Source: Sciurus carolinensis (lineage: Eukaryota; Chordata; Mammalia; Rodentia; Sciuridae). From it: a stretch of 64,000 bases of DNA. This document shows positions 48,801-59,454 of the stretch, piece by piece; the first letter of the stretch is position 1, and each line of letters begins with the position of its first letter. The stretch is from the NCBI RefSeq assembly GCF_902686445.1, contig NC_062227.1:27334777-27398776 (forward strand). The letters are read 5' to 3'. The translations under genes and the position numbers were made by a program. The notes below the pieces were generated by a model that was not told where the DNA came from, made no database searches, and saw only the letters and a list, made by a program, of their open reading frames with translations.

Positions 48801-49555
48801 AGGTGTTGGAGTAATTTGTTTTTTATTTTGTCATTGGTTTCTACTCTTAGTCTATTATGATCTGATAGAACACAAGGCAGTATCTAAATTTTTTGGCATT
48901 TCCTAAGGGCTGCTTTGTGGCATAACATATGGTCTATTTTTGAGAAGGTTCCATGTGCTGCTGAGAAGAAAGTGAAAGTGAATATGGATGGAATATTCTA
49001 TGTATGTCTATTAAGTCTAGGTTATTGATTGTGTTGTTGAGTTCTATGGTTTCTTTGGTTGGTTTTTGTTTGGAAGATCTATCTAGTGGTGACAGCGGTG
49101 CATTAAAGTCACCCAGAATTATTGTGTTGTGGTCTATTTGATTCCTGAAATTGAGAAGGATTTGTTCGATGTACAGGAATGCACCATTGTTTGGGGCATA
49201 GATATTTACTATCATTATGTCTTCCTGATTTATGGTTCCCTTAAGCAGTATGAATTGTCCTTCTTTATCCCTTCTGACTAATTTTGGCTTGAACCACTTT
49301 ATCTGATTTAAGGATGGAAACCCCCACTTTTTTACTGAGTCCATATGCATGGTAGGTTTTTTCCCAACCTTTCACCTTTAGTCTGTGAATGTCTTTTTCT
49401 ATGAGGTGAGTCTCTTGCAGGCAGCATATTGTTGGGTCTTTCTTTTTAATCTCTTTCTTTTTAATCCATTCTGCCAGTCTGTGTCTTTTGATTGATGAGT
49501 TTAGTCCATTAACATTCAGGGTTATTATTGAGATATGATTTGTATTCCCTGTCAT
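45591..49555 (-). pseudogene. L1 ORF2 (endonuclease / reverse transcriptase), broken
   Basis: ORF2p nicks target DNA and copies L1 RNA into it. Here it starts with a Met followed by TLNVNGLNSSIKRHR of the endonuclease, then CLQETHL and a GDFNAPLSPLDR segment. The reverse transcriptase part (48318-47401) keeps [15 protein letters not shown] and the catalytic FADD at 47451-47440. The C-terminal part (47242-45875) has [12 protein letters not shown], and the last piece (45893-45591) MEYYSAIK. These pieces lie in different frames: a shift near 49265-49350, another near 49000 that removes the endonuclease end, a stop between 48382 and 48318, a shift at a 15-T homopolymer (47246-47260), and a (TG)n(TA)n expansion at 45837-45875. 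Intact ORF2p is about 1,275 residues in human L1. The copy is inactive; the family assignment is certain. Confidence 0.95.
45837..45875 (+). repeat. (TG)n(TA)n microsatellite in L1 ORF2
   Basis: About 13 TG units then six TA units, inside the last part of ORF2. Other L1 copies in the window have only GTGTATATATA at this place (33855, 54395). Confidence 0.95.
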
Positions 49556-49611
49556 TTGGGCTTATTTTTGGTTTTCAACTTGGCTTGGTTTCTCCTTTGA
49601 GTGGTTTTTCT

Positions 49612-50646
49612 CTAAGGTAATTCCTCCCTTTGCTGACCTCCATTGTTGTTTTTCATTTCCTCCTCATGGAATATTTTCTTGAGAACATTATGTAGCGCAG
49701 GCTTTCTATTTGTAAATTCTTTTAACTTTTGTTTATCATGGAAGGATTTTATTTCATCTTCAAATCTGAAGGTTAGTTTTGCTTGGTATAGGATTCTTGG
49801 TTGGCAACCGTGTTCTTTCAGAGCTTGATATATGTTGTTCCAGGCCTTTCTAGCTTTTAGAGTCTGGGTTGAGAAGTCGGTTGCTATCCGTATTGGTTTC
49901 CCCCTATATGTAATCTGATGCTTTTCTGTCGCAGCCTTCAAAATCCTATCTTTATTTTGAATGTTAGGCATTTTCATTATAATGTGCCTTGGTGTCGATC
50001 TGTTGTGATTTTGTGCATTTGGTGTTCTGTAAGTCTCTTGTATTTGATTTTCCATTTCATTCTTCAGGTTTGGGAAATTTTCTGATATTATTTCATTGAA
50101 TAAGTTGTTCATTTCCTTGGTTTGTATCTCTGTGCCTTCCTCAATCTAATAATTCTTAAATTTGGTCTTTTCATGATGTCCCATAGTTCTTGGAGATTCT
50201 GTTCATGATTTTTTTACCATCTTCTCTGTTTGTGCAACTTTATTTTCAAGATTAAATATTTTGTCTTCATTGTCTGAGGTTCTGTCTTCCAAGTGGTTAG
50301 TCTTTTGGTGATGCTTTCCATTGAGTTTTTTATTTGGTTTATTATTTCCTTCACTTCAAGGATTTCCATTTGGTTTTTTTTTTTTTTTTTTTTTGAGAAT
50401 CTCCATCTCTTTGTTGAAATGATCTTTTGCTTCCTGCAGTTGCTCTTTCACCTGCTTATTGGTATTATCAATCATTGCCTGCATTTGCTCTCTTAACTCA
50501 TCCTTTGCTTCACAAATCATCTTAATCATGTATAATCTGAAGTCCTTTTCTGACATTTCTTCTACCATACTGTCATTGGATTCTATTAATATAGAATCTA
50601 GATTTGTTTGGATCATTTTCTTCCCTTGTTTTTTCATGTTGTTCAT
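49612..50646 (-). pseudogene. L1 ORF1 (RNA-binding chaperone), broken
   Basis: ORF1p is a trimeric RNA-binding protein that coats L1 RNA. The N-terminal piece (50646-50356, 96 codons) is rich in Lys, Glu and Gln with heptad-like spacing, as expected of the coiled coil. The C-terminal piece (50112-49612, 166 codons) has ISENFPNL, RTPNAQN, STPRHIIMKM and KPIRIATDFS, the RRM-like and C-terminal domains of ORF1p. Between them (50113-50355) the frame is lost. A 21-base T-run on the plus strand (50374-50394) encodes a poly-Lys stretch at the end of the first piece and is a likely frameshift site. The stop is 56 bp upstream of ORF2, a normal L1 layout. Confidence 0.93.
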
Positions 50647-51364
50647 GTATCTTCCCCTCTAGCAGTGCAGATCTGGGGTATTCCAGATTACTCCCTATAG
50701 GCTTATAGTGGCCCTGTAGGTTTCCAAAACCTTTTCTTTAAGGGGAGATCAATATTAGCAGTGCCCAATTCAGACACTATGCAATCCTAGACCAAATAGC
50801 CCCTATGAGGACATTAACAAAATTGTCATAATAAACAGAATGAGTTCAAATATTATCTTCAGTATAACAAACAGATTTGCAATAAGGTCTGCAGTTTCTA
50901 ATGGAGGACAAAGAGGATGCAGAGGGATGTGGGATGTAGCTGTTAATGGGATAATAAAAGAATGTACAGAAGTTCTAGATAATAGAAAGGGTGAGAGTGT
51001 AATCAAAAGAAATTGGATGTTAGCATGCAAAAAGGGAGAAAGAGACTCTGAGGGAACAGGTAAACAAAAGGAAAAGAGAGCCAAAAAAAGTAAAGAAATA
51101 AAAACTTAAAATTTTTCAGTAAGGAGAAAAAAGAAAATCTACACTGTAACAGTCATATAGTAATGAAACCTCCCAGTCTTCAGTAGCCTGATGCACCAGA
51201 GGTACCTGACAATGAGCTTCAAGCCTCCAGCAGGCGTCTCAGGATGGGATTTGCCCCACCTAAAGATCGGAACTCTGGCTTCCAGGATTATCCAAGATGG
51301 CTGCTCTAAATGTGTTGGCAAATGGGGAGCTACAGCTTGGGGTGAGGACGTGGTCAGCTGGAGG

Positions 51365-51615
51365 TCCTGGAGGTGGGGTCCTGTTGGTCAGGCAGGGGTC
51401 CTGGAGTTTGGGTGTGTTTGGTGTGGTTGTGGGATCCTGGAGGCTGGGTGCGATTAGTCGGTCTGGGGTCCCGGTGGTAGGGCGCAGTCAGTAGGTCTGG
51501 GAGTCCTGGTGGCAGGGAGCAGTCAGTTGATGTGAGGGCCCTGGAGGCAGGGAGTGATCGGTCGAGCTGAGGGCTCCTGGAGACGGGGCTCAGTCAGTCT
51601 AGCCAGGGGTCCTAC
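51365..51615 (-). repeat. 35-bp tandem array in the L1 5' UTR
   Basis: TCCTGG or a one-base variant recurs at 51365, 51399, 51435, 51469, 51504, 51539, 51575 and 51610 (steps of 34-36 bases). Between anchors the pattern is GG(A/T)GG-CAGGG...CAGTCAGT...CTG. It is a diverged minisatellite of about seven and a half units, all inside the 5' UTR. Confidence 0.9.
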
Positions 51616-52035
51616 TGGGCCTGGCTGTTGTCTCAAAATGGTGGCAACCACATGTAACCAAACCTGTGGGTACTGTAACAGTGAACTTCCAGGCAATGGC
51701 AGGCAGCTGGCGCTCCACTGGCGGTCTGTGGTCAGTCTGCTGGCAGCTTTCAGATGATCAGGAGGTGTACCTCATGTGTTGGGTGATGGGTAGGTGAAAG
51801 GCAAGCGATGGACAGGCAAGAGACAGGCAAATGGCAGATGATAGGCGCCTGACAGTGAGCAATCTGCACTCAAAAAAGACGTCAATATGCTGACAGACTG
51901 CAGGTGATCACAGTAGACAAATGGGGTAAACAGCAGGGGATCAATAAGCAGCAAAAACTGCCTCACCAAGAAATAGATATCCTCTGCTTGAAACCGGAGT
52001 TACAGAGCGACAAGGAACGCAGCCTCCCTCTAGTC

Positions 52036-52046
52036 CACCATCTTGG
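52036..52046 (-). promoter_or_regulatory. YY1-like site at the L1 5' end
   Basis: Minus strand CAAGATGGTGG, about 6 bases from the 5' end. In human L1 a YY1 site at the same place directs accurate transcription start. Function here is inferred from position and sequence. Confidence 0.6.
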
Positions 52047-52051
52047 ATCTC

Positions 52052-52068
52052 TGCCAGGGTACATTTTT
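52052..52068 (+). repeat. L1 target-site duplication, right copy
   Basis: TGCCAGGGTACATTTTT, identical to 45433-45449. Confidence 0.97.
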
Positions 52069-54146
52069 ACAAACACACAAAGGTCTTCCAGGGATCAATA
52101 CTCGTGTTCACTATTACAGGGAAATTTTAATTCTTTCATTATTTGTGTCCTTATTGATGCTGTTATTTGTCATTCAGTTTATTTTTCTAGATTGTTCATG
52201 TTACTATCAATGACATTGGTTTAAGTAAGTGACTCTTTTAGGGAGTGTATAAATTTTGAAAAAGAAAAGAGAAAAACTGGCAGAATTTTGTTGTGAATAA
52301 AACTTCCATAAACTCACTTCAAAGGAGTAAGTAGGGCCACCAGACCACCCTCCTTGGCATAAGACTGGCTCAACCAAGTATGTTTCAAACAATAAATCTT
52401 TTTAAAAGATGCCAGGGAAGATCAATATGAGTAAACCAGTATTAAATGGCAAACCAAAGTAGGAGATTTTTAATGAACATTTTGAGGCACATAGGAAGAA
52501 ACTACAGAGTCAAAGGATCTTTTTGCACATATTTATTAATCTAGATTTATCTTGTGAAACTATGTGATTGAACTAGTTATCAGAGGTTAGGAATCCTCTG
52601 AAATATAAAAGCCTAGTCTCCAGGGACAAGAGCTCTTCAACTGGTCACTTTTAGAAACATCACAGAGAAATGCGTTTTGTCATGGTCTTCAATATAAAAA
52701 GCATGCCAAGGCAGGACAAGAAAGAAAAAGAAAAGAGAGTTGTAAAAGTGATTGGTTATAATGGGATAACCAACAGTCACAATGAAAAATGCTACATACA
52801 ATGCACTTTTCTTTTTGTGGGGAAATGGGTGGGAGAAGTTATTGGAGTCCTCATCTGGAGAGTAGGTGGGTTATTAACATAGTAAAGCAGGAATGTCTCA
52901 AACAAGCATTGTGTTTTTTCAGCTCTCAGCCCAAATCAGGCACAGCTCTGGGGAGAAGGGTCGAGGGCAATGCAGAAGTCTGGGTGCAGAAGGCACATTG
53001 TGATTTCCAGGCTGCTTAGGTGCAGACACCCACCAGCTCTGCATCCTCCAGCATCAATTCTAGAAGTCGGCAGGGCCACCCACCACCCCTGTAATGTGAT
53101 TCCAAGGACCTGACCCCTAGACTCCCACAGCTCCACTGGCTAGTGTCTGAAAGTCCCCTGACAAAGCTTCCTTGTCAGCCTAAGGCTTTGACTCCTGATG
53201 TCACTGACCATGCCTCTTACCCTCTCTCCTCCACTCTACTCCAAGACAGGGTGATACGCAAATGCAAAAATGTAGGAATTCCATTGAATTCTTACCACTT
53301 TGAACTTTATTGAAAAAGTCTCAGGAAGAACTCAGGGGGAAAAACCCATAACGTCTCAGAATTGGCTGGTGCCTTCGTGATGCAGGAAATGACTTAAACT
53401 CAGAACTATGACAAACCAATGTATGCTTAGGGGATCAGTAAGACCAAACAGTTGAAGTGGGGGTTGGAAGGTTAATGCTGAGAGAGCTCATTTGATCAAT
53501 CGGCCCACACACATCTTGTTGGAATTCATTGATCGCCCCTGGCAAGCCATCATACCACTGCGTGAACACCTCCAAGAATGCTATGCCTTCTTTTTCTCCC
53601 ACTCCACCTCTAAAAGCTGCTGCTCATCAGCTCTGTTCCAACCCACAGAGGCTATGGGAATCAGTGCAGTTTCTCTTAAGTGTGCTCTGCCATGTTATTA
53701 AAACACAAAAGCCCCCAGAGCCATCTTCTCCTCATCCCATTTGGCTTTACTTTCTCACATGACAGAATTTCTATTTCCCAGCTCTGTTGGGATCCCTGAG
53801 GAAAAACAGCAAGGACCCACTGGGCTCAGCCAGAGGCCCTCCTCCCTTCAGAAACACATACAGGGGCCATAGGAAAGAGAAGCACAAGAAGATACTGAGC
53901 AACCAATAGCCCACGAGTTCTGTAGTGGGGGGCGGGGCAGCGCAACCAGGGACCTGCCATCTCTCATAAACCCACATGGAAAGGATGGTGAGAAGGAACT
54001 TCATGCTCAGATTTGCATCCAGTGGTTTATCCAGGTACACAGTAGCAATCAGGAGTTGATGCTCAAGAGATATCTATGGACATTTATAACTACCTGGACC
54101 CCATGCGCACAGACTGGCATTAAAAACTGATTTCTAGGTCTTGGTC
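52069..54146. other. unique sequence, no gene seen
   Basis: About 2.1 kb between the L1 and a SINE. Frames of 60-89 codons on both strands overlap and have no recognised domains. GC is higher around 53.0-53.2 and 53.8-54.0 kb. Confidence 0.4.
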
Positions 54147-54161
54147 AAAAATGAAGGAACA

Positions 54162-54256
54162 GGGCTGGAGTGAGGCACTGGATTTGATTCTCAGCCCCAC
54201 ATATAAATAAATTAATTAAATAAAGGTCTGTCAACAACTAAAAAGAACACATATAT
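54162..54256 (+). mobile_element. ID SINE with extended tail, internally deleted
   Basis: GGGCTGGAGTGAGGCACTGG joins the start of the ID body straight to its 3' half, so about 40 bases are missing. The tail keeps AAAGGTCTGTCAACAACTAAAAA. Flanked by the 15-base repeat AAAAATGAAGGAACA at 54147-54161 and 54257-54271. Confidence 0.88.
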
Positions 54257-54301
54257 AAAAATGAAGGAACACATGGTAGAAGTCATAAGAGAAGTACTTG
54301 C

Positions 54302-54701
54302 TTATTTCACTTAGCATGATATTCTCCAGTTCCATCCATTTATCTGCAAATGCCATAATACTGTTATTCTTTATGACTGAATAATATTCCATTGTGTATA
54401 TATACCATAATTTCTTAATCCATTCATCTGTTGAAGGGCATCTAGGTTGGTTCCACAATCTAGCTATTGTGAATTGAGCTGCTATAAACATTGATGTGGC
54501 TACATTACTATAGTATGCTAATTTTAAGTCCTTTGGGTATAAACCGAGGAGTGGGATAACTGGGTCAAAAAGTAGGTCCATTTCAAGTTTTCTGTAGAAT
54601 GAATCAAAATGCAATCTGTAAAAATTAAAAAAAAAATTTTAATTTCCCCAAATTTCCAGCAAGTAAATCTTTGAATCAGAAGAAAAATAATTTCAAAACA
54701 A
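54302..54701 (+). mobile_element. L1 insertion with 5' inversion and probable 3' transduction
   Basis: The 3' end is on the plus strand (AATCAAAATGCAATCTGTA then A-rich to 54636). The segment before it, 54302 to about 54600, is the ORF2 end in the opposite direction (CTTATTTCACTTAGCATG...GGTATAAACCGAGGAG). This is the twin-priming pattern. AGAAGTACTTGC flanks it at 54290-54301 and 54702-54713, so the duplication encloses about 65 bases of non-L1 DNA (54637-54701) after the poly-A. The 127-codon minus-strand frame at 54231-54614 is the inverted ORF2 end. Confidence 0.85.
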
Positions 54702-54962
54702 AGAAGTACTTGCACAGTTACCACTCAGTCTAAATTTTTCAACATGAACTCTAGGAGTTAAAGACAAAATTTTTTTAAAAAAATATGCCTAGAAATCTGT
54801 AACTAGAGCACATAAAAAGACAATAGCACAACTTACATTTCATTAAATAGTCATTGTAGGAATATTATGACCACACATGTATCTAAGGAAATTATAAAAC
54901 TAAAGACAAATTTAACTGAACACACTCTTTTTAAACTTTAATCATTGTAACAATGTTTACAA

Positions 54963-55050
54963 TATCAGGTCACAGTGTTGTTCTGTGGATTGAGTGAAAT
55001 TAAATATGTAAAGCACTTGGAACAACTCCTGGCCCAATGACACAGATGAG
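54963..55050 (+). mobile_element. MIR SINE fragment
   Basis: GTGTTGTTCTGTGGATTGAGTGAAATTAAATATGTAAAGCACTTGGAACAACTCCTGGCCC matches the MIR 3' half. Confidence 0.6.
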
Positions 55051-56760
55051 GAAAATCTAATCCTAGAGAGGTAAATGCTCTTATTCTCCAAGCTGACACA
55101 TTCAGATTGCTTTCCAGAAAATAATCTATACCTAACATATCTAGAAACTATTGCTATTTGCAAAGGGATACTGAAAATTATTTAACCAATAACCAATCAT
55201 CATGACTCTGCATGGTCACCTGATCCAGGTGATCCTTCCTGGGTCAGACCTTAGTTCTAAAGTTGATAAATAACTGAGCACTATTGTGGGTAGCCAGGGG
55301 GTCAGGACAATGGCTTGTTACCAACTGGTATAGAAGTGATTTTTAACAACTGGTGATTTCAGTAAGGTACAGTCATACTGGATGGATACCAGCTAAATGT
55401 CAACCCTGGGTGTTTGAAGATGTCCTTTACAGACTGGAAAAAAATCCATGTTGGATCGGAATCCTGCTGAGAATAACTGTACTAAAAATGGAAACTCTGG
55501 AGAACGACATCTGTTCCTTCTCCTTTGGTCTTTCTAGAAAGTAAAGTTCTCTGTGCTGTTCTAAAACATTTAGACATTTATTGTCTTTTAGAAGGATTTT
55601 CTGATGATGTTGACCATTTTTAAGGAAGATAACAGTTCAGATCACTCTACTTACATGGGCGAGAATAAAGCAGACTAAATGTCCTTTGTTGCCAATGAGT
55701 TTGTCTGTAACAAAGAAATCTCGTTAAATTAAAATAAAATTCTTTAAACCAAATCACTGCAAACGGACAGTAGTTGTCTGGGATAGAAACTATGCATGGT
55801 TGTTTTCTATTTATCATTCAAAATAAGATGAATTGAAAGTGATAGCTGAAAGCTACTAATCATAGGCTTCATCTTTGTGAAAGAATTAGCAAAAATATTT
55901 GTCAGTCCCTCCCATTTATTATGCCAGTGGTTCCTGACATAGACCACCTGCCTGCGTAATAGGCAGGTGACAATAACTGGAGGAGTAAGGACAAAGGGTG
56001 TCCTGAATGGGAGAGTTAGATGGTTGGACGGAAGGGGAAGAGGGAGAATGTTCTAGGTGTCCAGAGAGAGATGGAATGAGCAATGAGCACTGTGTGTATT
56101 AGGTAGACAATCAGCGCATATACAACAGCTTATTACCTTGAGCTCAGATAATGTCTACATCACAGAGCTTAGACTCCCCCATGTCAAAGGCAGAACTGTA
56201 CCCCTCTGATATTTCAGAAAAGTATCTGTGCATCACTTTTCTGGCTCCTGGGGGAGGGAGAGAGATCGGGAGAAAATTCATTTAAGTGTATGACTTAAAA
56301 TGAAAAGCATTTGGCTAATGGGTAAGCAGCTGTTTGTTTAAGCAAATGACTCATCCTGGGATATTTATGGAGCACAACTATTTTTCAAGTCTGTAAAAAT
56401 GTAAGGAAAAAAAGAAGTCTCTCTATAATCCAAAAGCAGATGTTTCTGTATTTATGAGAAAGTACTACTCAACAGGAGGCCCATCCTTTGGGTTTATCGA
56501 TTTACCTATTGAAACATATGTTAGTCTTCCTGAGATATACTAATTTCTTTTAATTAGACAGAGAACTTCTATAGAGTACTTATTTTATGCATTGTTCTAT
56601 GCTCCCCCAAAACAAATGCATAAAATAAGACAAAAACCCAGCCTTTGAGGAGTAAAATTCGATGAGAAAATTATATACCCAAAAAATAGAGCTAATAATG
56701 AAAAGTGATTTTTTAAAATGACAACCAAGGGAGTGCCAGGGGCTATCATTAGCATAACTT
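55051..56760. other. unique sequence, no gene seen
   Basis: About 1.7 kb with no recognised repeat or exon. Confidence 0.4.
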
Positions 56761-56764
56761 TTTA

Positions 56765-56830
56765 TTTGCTTATAATTTAATAGCTAATATTTTTTCAGAG
56801 CTTAATATGAGCCAGGCCTTGGGCCTTTGA
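56765..56830 (-). mobile_element. MIR-like fragment
   Basis: AGCTAATATTTTTTCAGAGCTTAATATGAGCCAGGCCTTGGGC is the reverse of a MIR 3' end. Confidence 0.45.
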
Positions 56831-56879
56831 GGCTTCTCGTTGAAAAAGCATATACTCCAAAGGGAGTTTAAAGTGGGAC

Positions 56880-57420
56880 TAGAAGTAATATCATAAATCT
56901 CATCAGAAGATAGGGAGATGCTGACTGGGGCCTGAGATAAGAGACGGCAGCTGCCCTGCAGCAGGGCGTTTGCTCAGAGGTACTTGCTAATCAAGATGGA
57001 AGCGGATATGGGATATGTTACAGAGGCTTGAGGAGGCAAATTCATCTAACTGGTATCTGAATAAGGGTTTGCACGGGAATTAGATGTGAAATTGCTTTTG
57101 AAGAATGGCTGCGATGAGATAAATGGAAAGGACTTCCAAGAAGGAAAAGATGGCTGGAGCAAAAATAGTGAGTTGGAAATAAGAGAGTTCACTCCTTGCT
57201 GCCTGGACACAAGGTATACTCAGGACCAGTTGATGAGTCCACGTGAATGGAGGATGCACGTAAGGGATCATGGGTGGTGAGGTTGGTCAGAATTCAAATA
57301 TTGCAGGACCTTTAGAGCAGGCTAAGTTCCGTAGGCAGTAGGAGGTCTCAGAGACTGAAATGGATTAGTGGGGATAGATTAATCTGGACTGGAGGCAGCA
57401 TGGATGGGGAGTAGGCAAGA
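56880..57420 (-). mobile_element. L2-like fragment
   Basis: Scattered matches to the same ancient segment as 31440-31965, such as AGATGGCTGGAGCAAAAATAGTGAG and GCAGGACCTTTAGAGCAGGCTAAG. Weakly supported. Confidence 0.3.
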
Positions 57421-57890
57421 CCAGAAGCAGATACCTGATGTTGAGTTTCCGGTAGACTGGAAAACAGGTACACCAGGACCCACCAAAGGGAAGGCAAAGA
57501 ATACAGAAGAAGGGATAATGAAGTAACCGCAAAGAAAGTGAGGACTGCTTATCTGTGAGGAGCATTGCAAGGAAGAGTACAGATGGCTTTAGAGTCTCCA
57601 TTCCCAGGTGCCATGATGAAAGCAATATGAGCAAATATGTCCCATCAAAGGACAAGTTAAATTAGACTAAGGGCACCCCAGGACAGACAAGTGAAAGTCT
57701 CATAGGCACCTGAGTAATGTGGAGCTGGGATGTAGGAGGTTGGTGGAGACCTGGGACGCCTGTTCAAACAATCTAGTAGTAGAGGGGAAACACCAGGTAA
57801 CAGGAATGGCAGATCTCAGAGAGAATGGAGACAAAGGCACCCCAAGTGCAGGGGCGCCTGGTGAGGAGCACCTGCCCTGGAGGCACATTG
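57421..57890. other. unique sequence, no gene seen
   Basis: Frames at 57365-57655 and 57700-58189 lie on opposite strands. The 156-codon plus-strand frame at 57719-58189 runs across the MLT1 LTR boundary, which argues against a gene. Confidence 0.4.
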
Positions 57891-58239
57891 GTTTTCTTGG
57901 TAACAGGCACCATAGCCTGGGGGGTGGGGGCTTAAGGAACAGAAATTTATTTTCTCACAATTCTGAGGTTAGAAGTTCAAAATCAAGCTGTTGGCAAAGG
58001 TGGTGTCTTCTGAAACTTCTCTCCTCAGTTGGCAGATGGCCTTCTTCTTCGTGTGTCTACGTCCCAGTCTCCTCTTCTTACATAGACACCAGGCATAATA
58101 GATTAGAACCCAACCTAACGACCTCCTTTAACTTTAATTACCTCTTTAAAGATCCTATTTCCAAATACAGTCACATTCTGAGGCAGTAGAAATTAGGACT
58201 TCCACATGAATTTGGGTGGGCACCATTCAACCCATGACA
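57891..58239 (-). mobile_element. MLT1-type MaLR LTR
   Basis: AACAGAAATTTATTTTCTCACA, CAAATACAGTCACATTCTGAGG and CACCATTCAACCCATGACA in this order are the reverse of an MLT1 LTR. Left edge approximate. Confidence 0.75.
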
Positions 58240-58418
58240 GAAGCAAATGACCAGAGAACCACACTCCTCTCTCTGTTTGCATGTTGAGCCATACCAGAAC
58301 TGACATTCTCCAAGATCTTGCCCAATTAAACATCTCACATATAACAAATAACATCACAAAGTTAATTGCTAACATCATATCTTGTCAATTCATGTATCAT
58401 GAAGCACAGTGCTTGTGT

Positions 58419-58527
58419 GTGTGTGTGGTTTTTTTTTTTTTTTTTTTTTGGTGGTACTGGGGATTGAACCCAGGGCCTTGTGCATGCGAAGCAAGCACTC
58501 TACCAACTGGGCTATATCCCCAGCCCA
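58419..58527 (-). mobile_element. ID SINE with 13-bp target duplication
   Basis: Long reverse poly-A, then GGGGATTGAACCCAGGGCCT, ACTCTACCAACTGGGCTATA and TCCCCAGCCC, close to the ID consensus, so fairly young. ACAGTGCTTGTGT flanks it at 58406-58418 and 58528-58540; the left copy has a short GT extension. Confidence 0.95.
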
Positions 58528-58540
58528 ACAGTGCTTGTGT

Positions 58541-59378
58541 TGAGTCAAGAAAGTAATCTAGAAAAAGCTTATGTGTTTACTTATCTGCAGCAAATTAGCA
58601 GAGGAACATCAGTGACATTGAGATAGAGTGACTTTCAGAGGTAATTTTTTAATGCCAGTGAGCTCTGCATCCTAAAAGCAATGTGAAAATCACAATGAAA
58701 CAGTGGTGAAGATGCTTCATGCTTTGTCTTATCATTTTCTGATTTCTTCTCAGAAAAGATCACAAGCTGGAGACATTCAGAAGTTCTCCCTTCCCGTGAA
58801 CGTCTTTTCTTTTCTTTTCTCTCTCCCCAGGAGCCTTTCCCCGCCCCATCTATTATTTGTGACCAAATAACTCTTGAGTGCCTTTCCTTCTCTTCAGGAT
58901 TTCAAATCAACTGTCTTTTCTTATTTCTACCTCAAATCCCAGCTCTTCCATGGCATCTGCTGTCATTATAGGTGTGAAAACCTCACCGGGTGTATTCCTC
59001 TGGCTGATTCTCTTATTTGTCTTCAAAACATTTTATAAACTTTAGTGTGAGCTAATGATTTACTTCCCCATTCCAGTAAGTTTCACAAGTGTTTCTTTCA
59101 TAATGGAAGTGTCTTTGGGGGAAGAGGAGATTTAGATTTGTTTTCTCTATCTTGGACTGGAAGATGGGTATGAAGAATGCTATAATCTTACCTTATGGTC
59201 TAACCATTCTTTGCTGAGATTTTGTTCTTTTATAGGTTTAGTCATGTATTCCATTTCAGTCAAGAATCCAAAGCTTTTTTCTTTTTCTTTTTTTTTTTCT
59301 TTTTTTATTTTTAACCTAAATACGTGTCAAGAAAGCTCTGGTAGTGAGAATGCTCATTTTGTACATGACTTTCTGAAA

Positions 59379-59380
<2 letters not shown>
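58541..59380. other. unique sequence with possible L2
   Basis: At 58860-59050 the order of TTCAGGATTTCAAATCAACTG, CCATGGCATCTGCTGTCATT and TTTTATAAACTTTAGTGTGAGC hints at plus-strand L2, weakly. No gene seen. Confidence 0.35.
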
Positions 59381-59453
<73 letters not shown>

Positions 59454-59454
59454 A
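59381..59454 (+). repeat. (TC)n(AC)n compound microsatellite
   Basis: About 24 TC units then 13 AC units, 74 bases in all without clear interruption. Confidence 0.97.

Larger units (their letters stand above)
45450..52051 (-). mobile_element. essentially full-length L1 retrotransposon, decayed
   Basis: A 6.6-kb minus-strand L1. In its own direction it has a 5' UTR (52051 to about 50647), ORF1 (50646 to 49612), a 56-bp spacer, ORF2 (49555 to about 45591), a 3' UTR and an A-rich tail (plus-strand T-run near 45470-45480). A perfect 17-bp repeat, TGCCAGGGTACATTTTT, flanks it at 45433-45449 and 52052-52068, which proves insertion by target-primed reverse transcription. The 5' end starts with a YY1-like CAAGATGGTGG as in full-length L1s. 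Both reading frames are broken, so the copy cannot move on its own. Confidence 0.97.
50647..52051 (-). promoter_or_regulatory. L1 5' UTR / internal promoter
   Basis: About 1.4 kb between the 5' end and ORF1. L1 5' UTRs carry an internal promoter. This one has a YY1-like site at its start, a 35-bp tandem array, further GATGG- and GGCAAG-containing short repeats (about 51788-51855) and a GC-rich middle. Promoter function is known for the family and inferred for this copy. Small open frames in both directions (50803-51494, 51554-51969) are UTR sequence. Confidence 0.8.

Noticed and set aside
51365..51615. Possible CRISPR-like array (35-bp period)
   Set aside because: Units are contiguous and diverged, with no unique spacers, and it sits inside an L1 5' UTR in a mammalian genome.
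57719..58189. 156-codon plus-strand open frame
   Set aside because: It crosses from unique DNA into an MLT1 LTR and has no recognised domain.
58419..58527. Possible tRNA gene
   Set aside because: It has box A/B-like sequence but is an ID SINE with poly-A and a target duplication.
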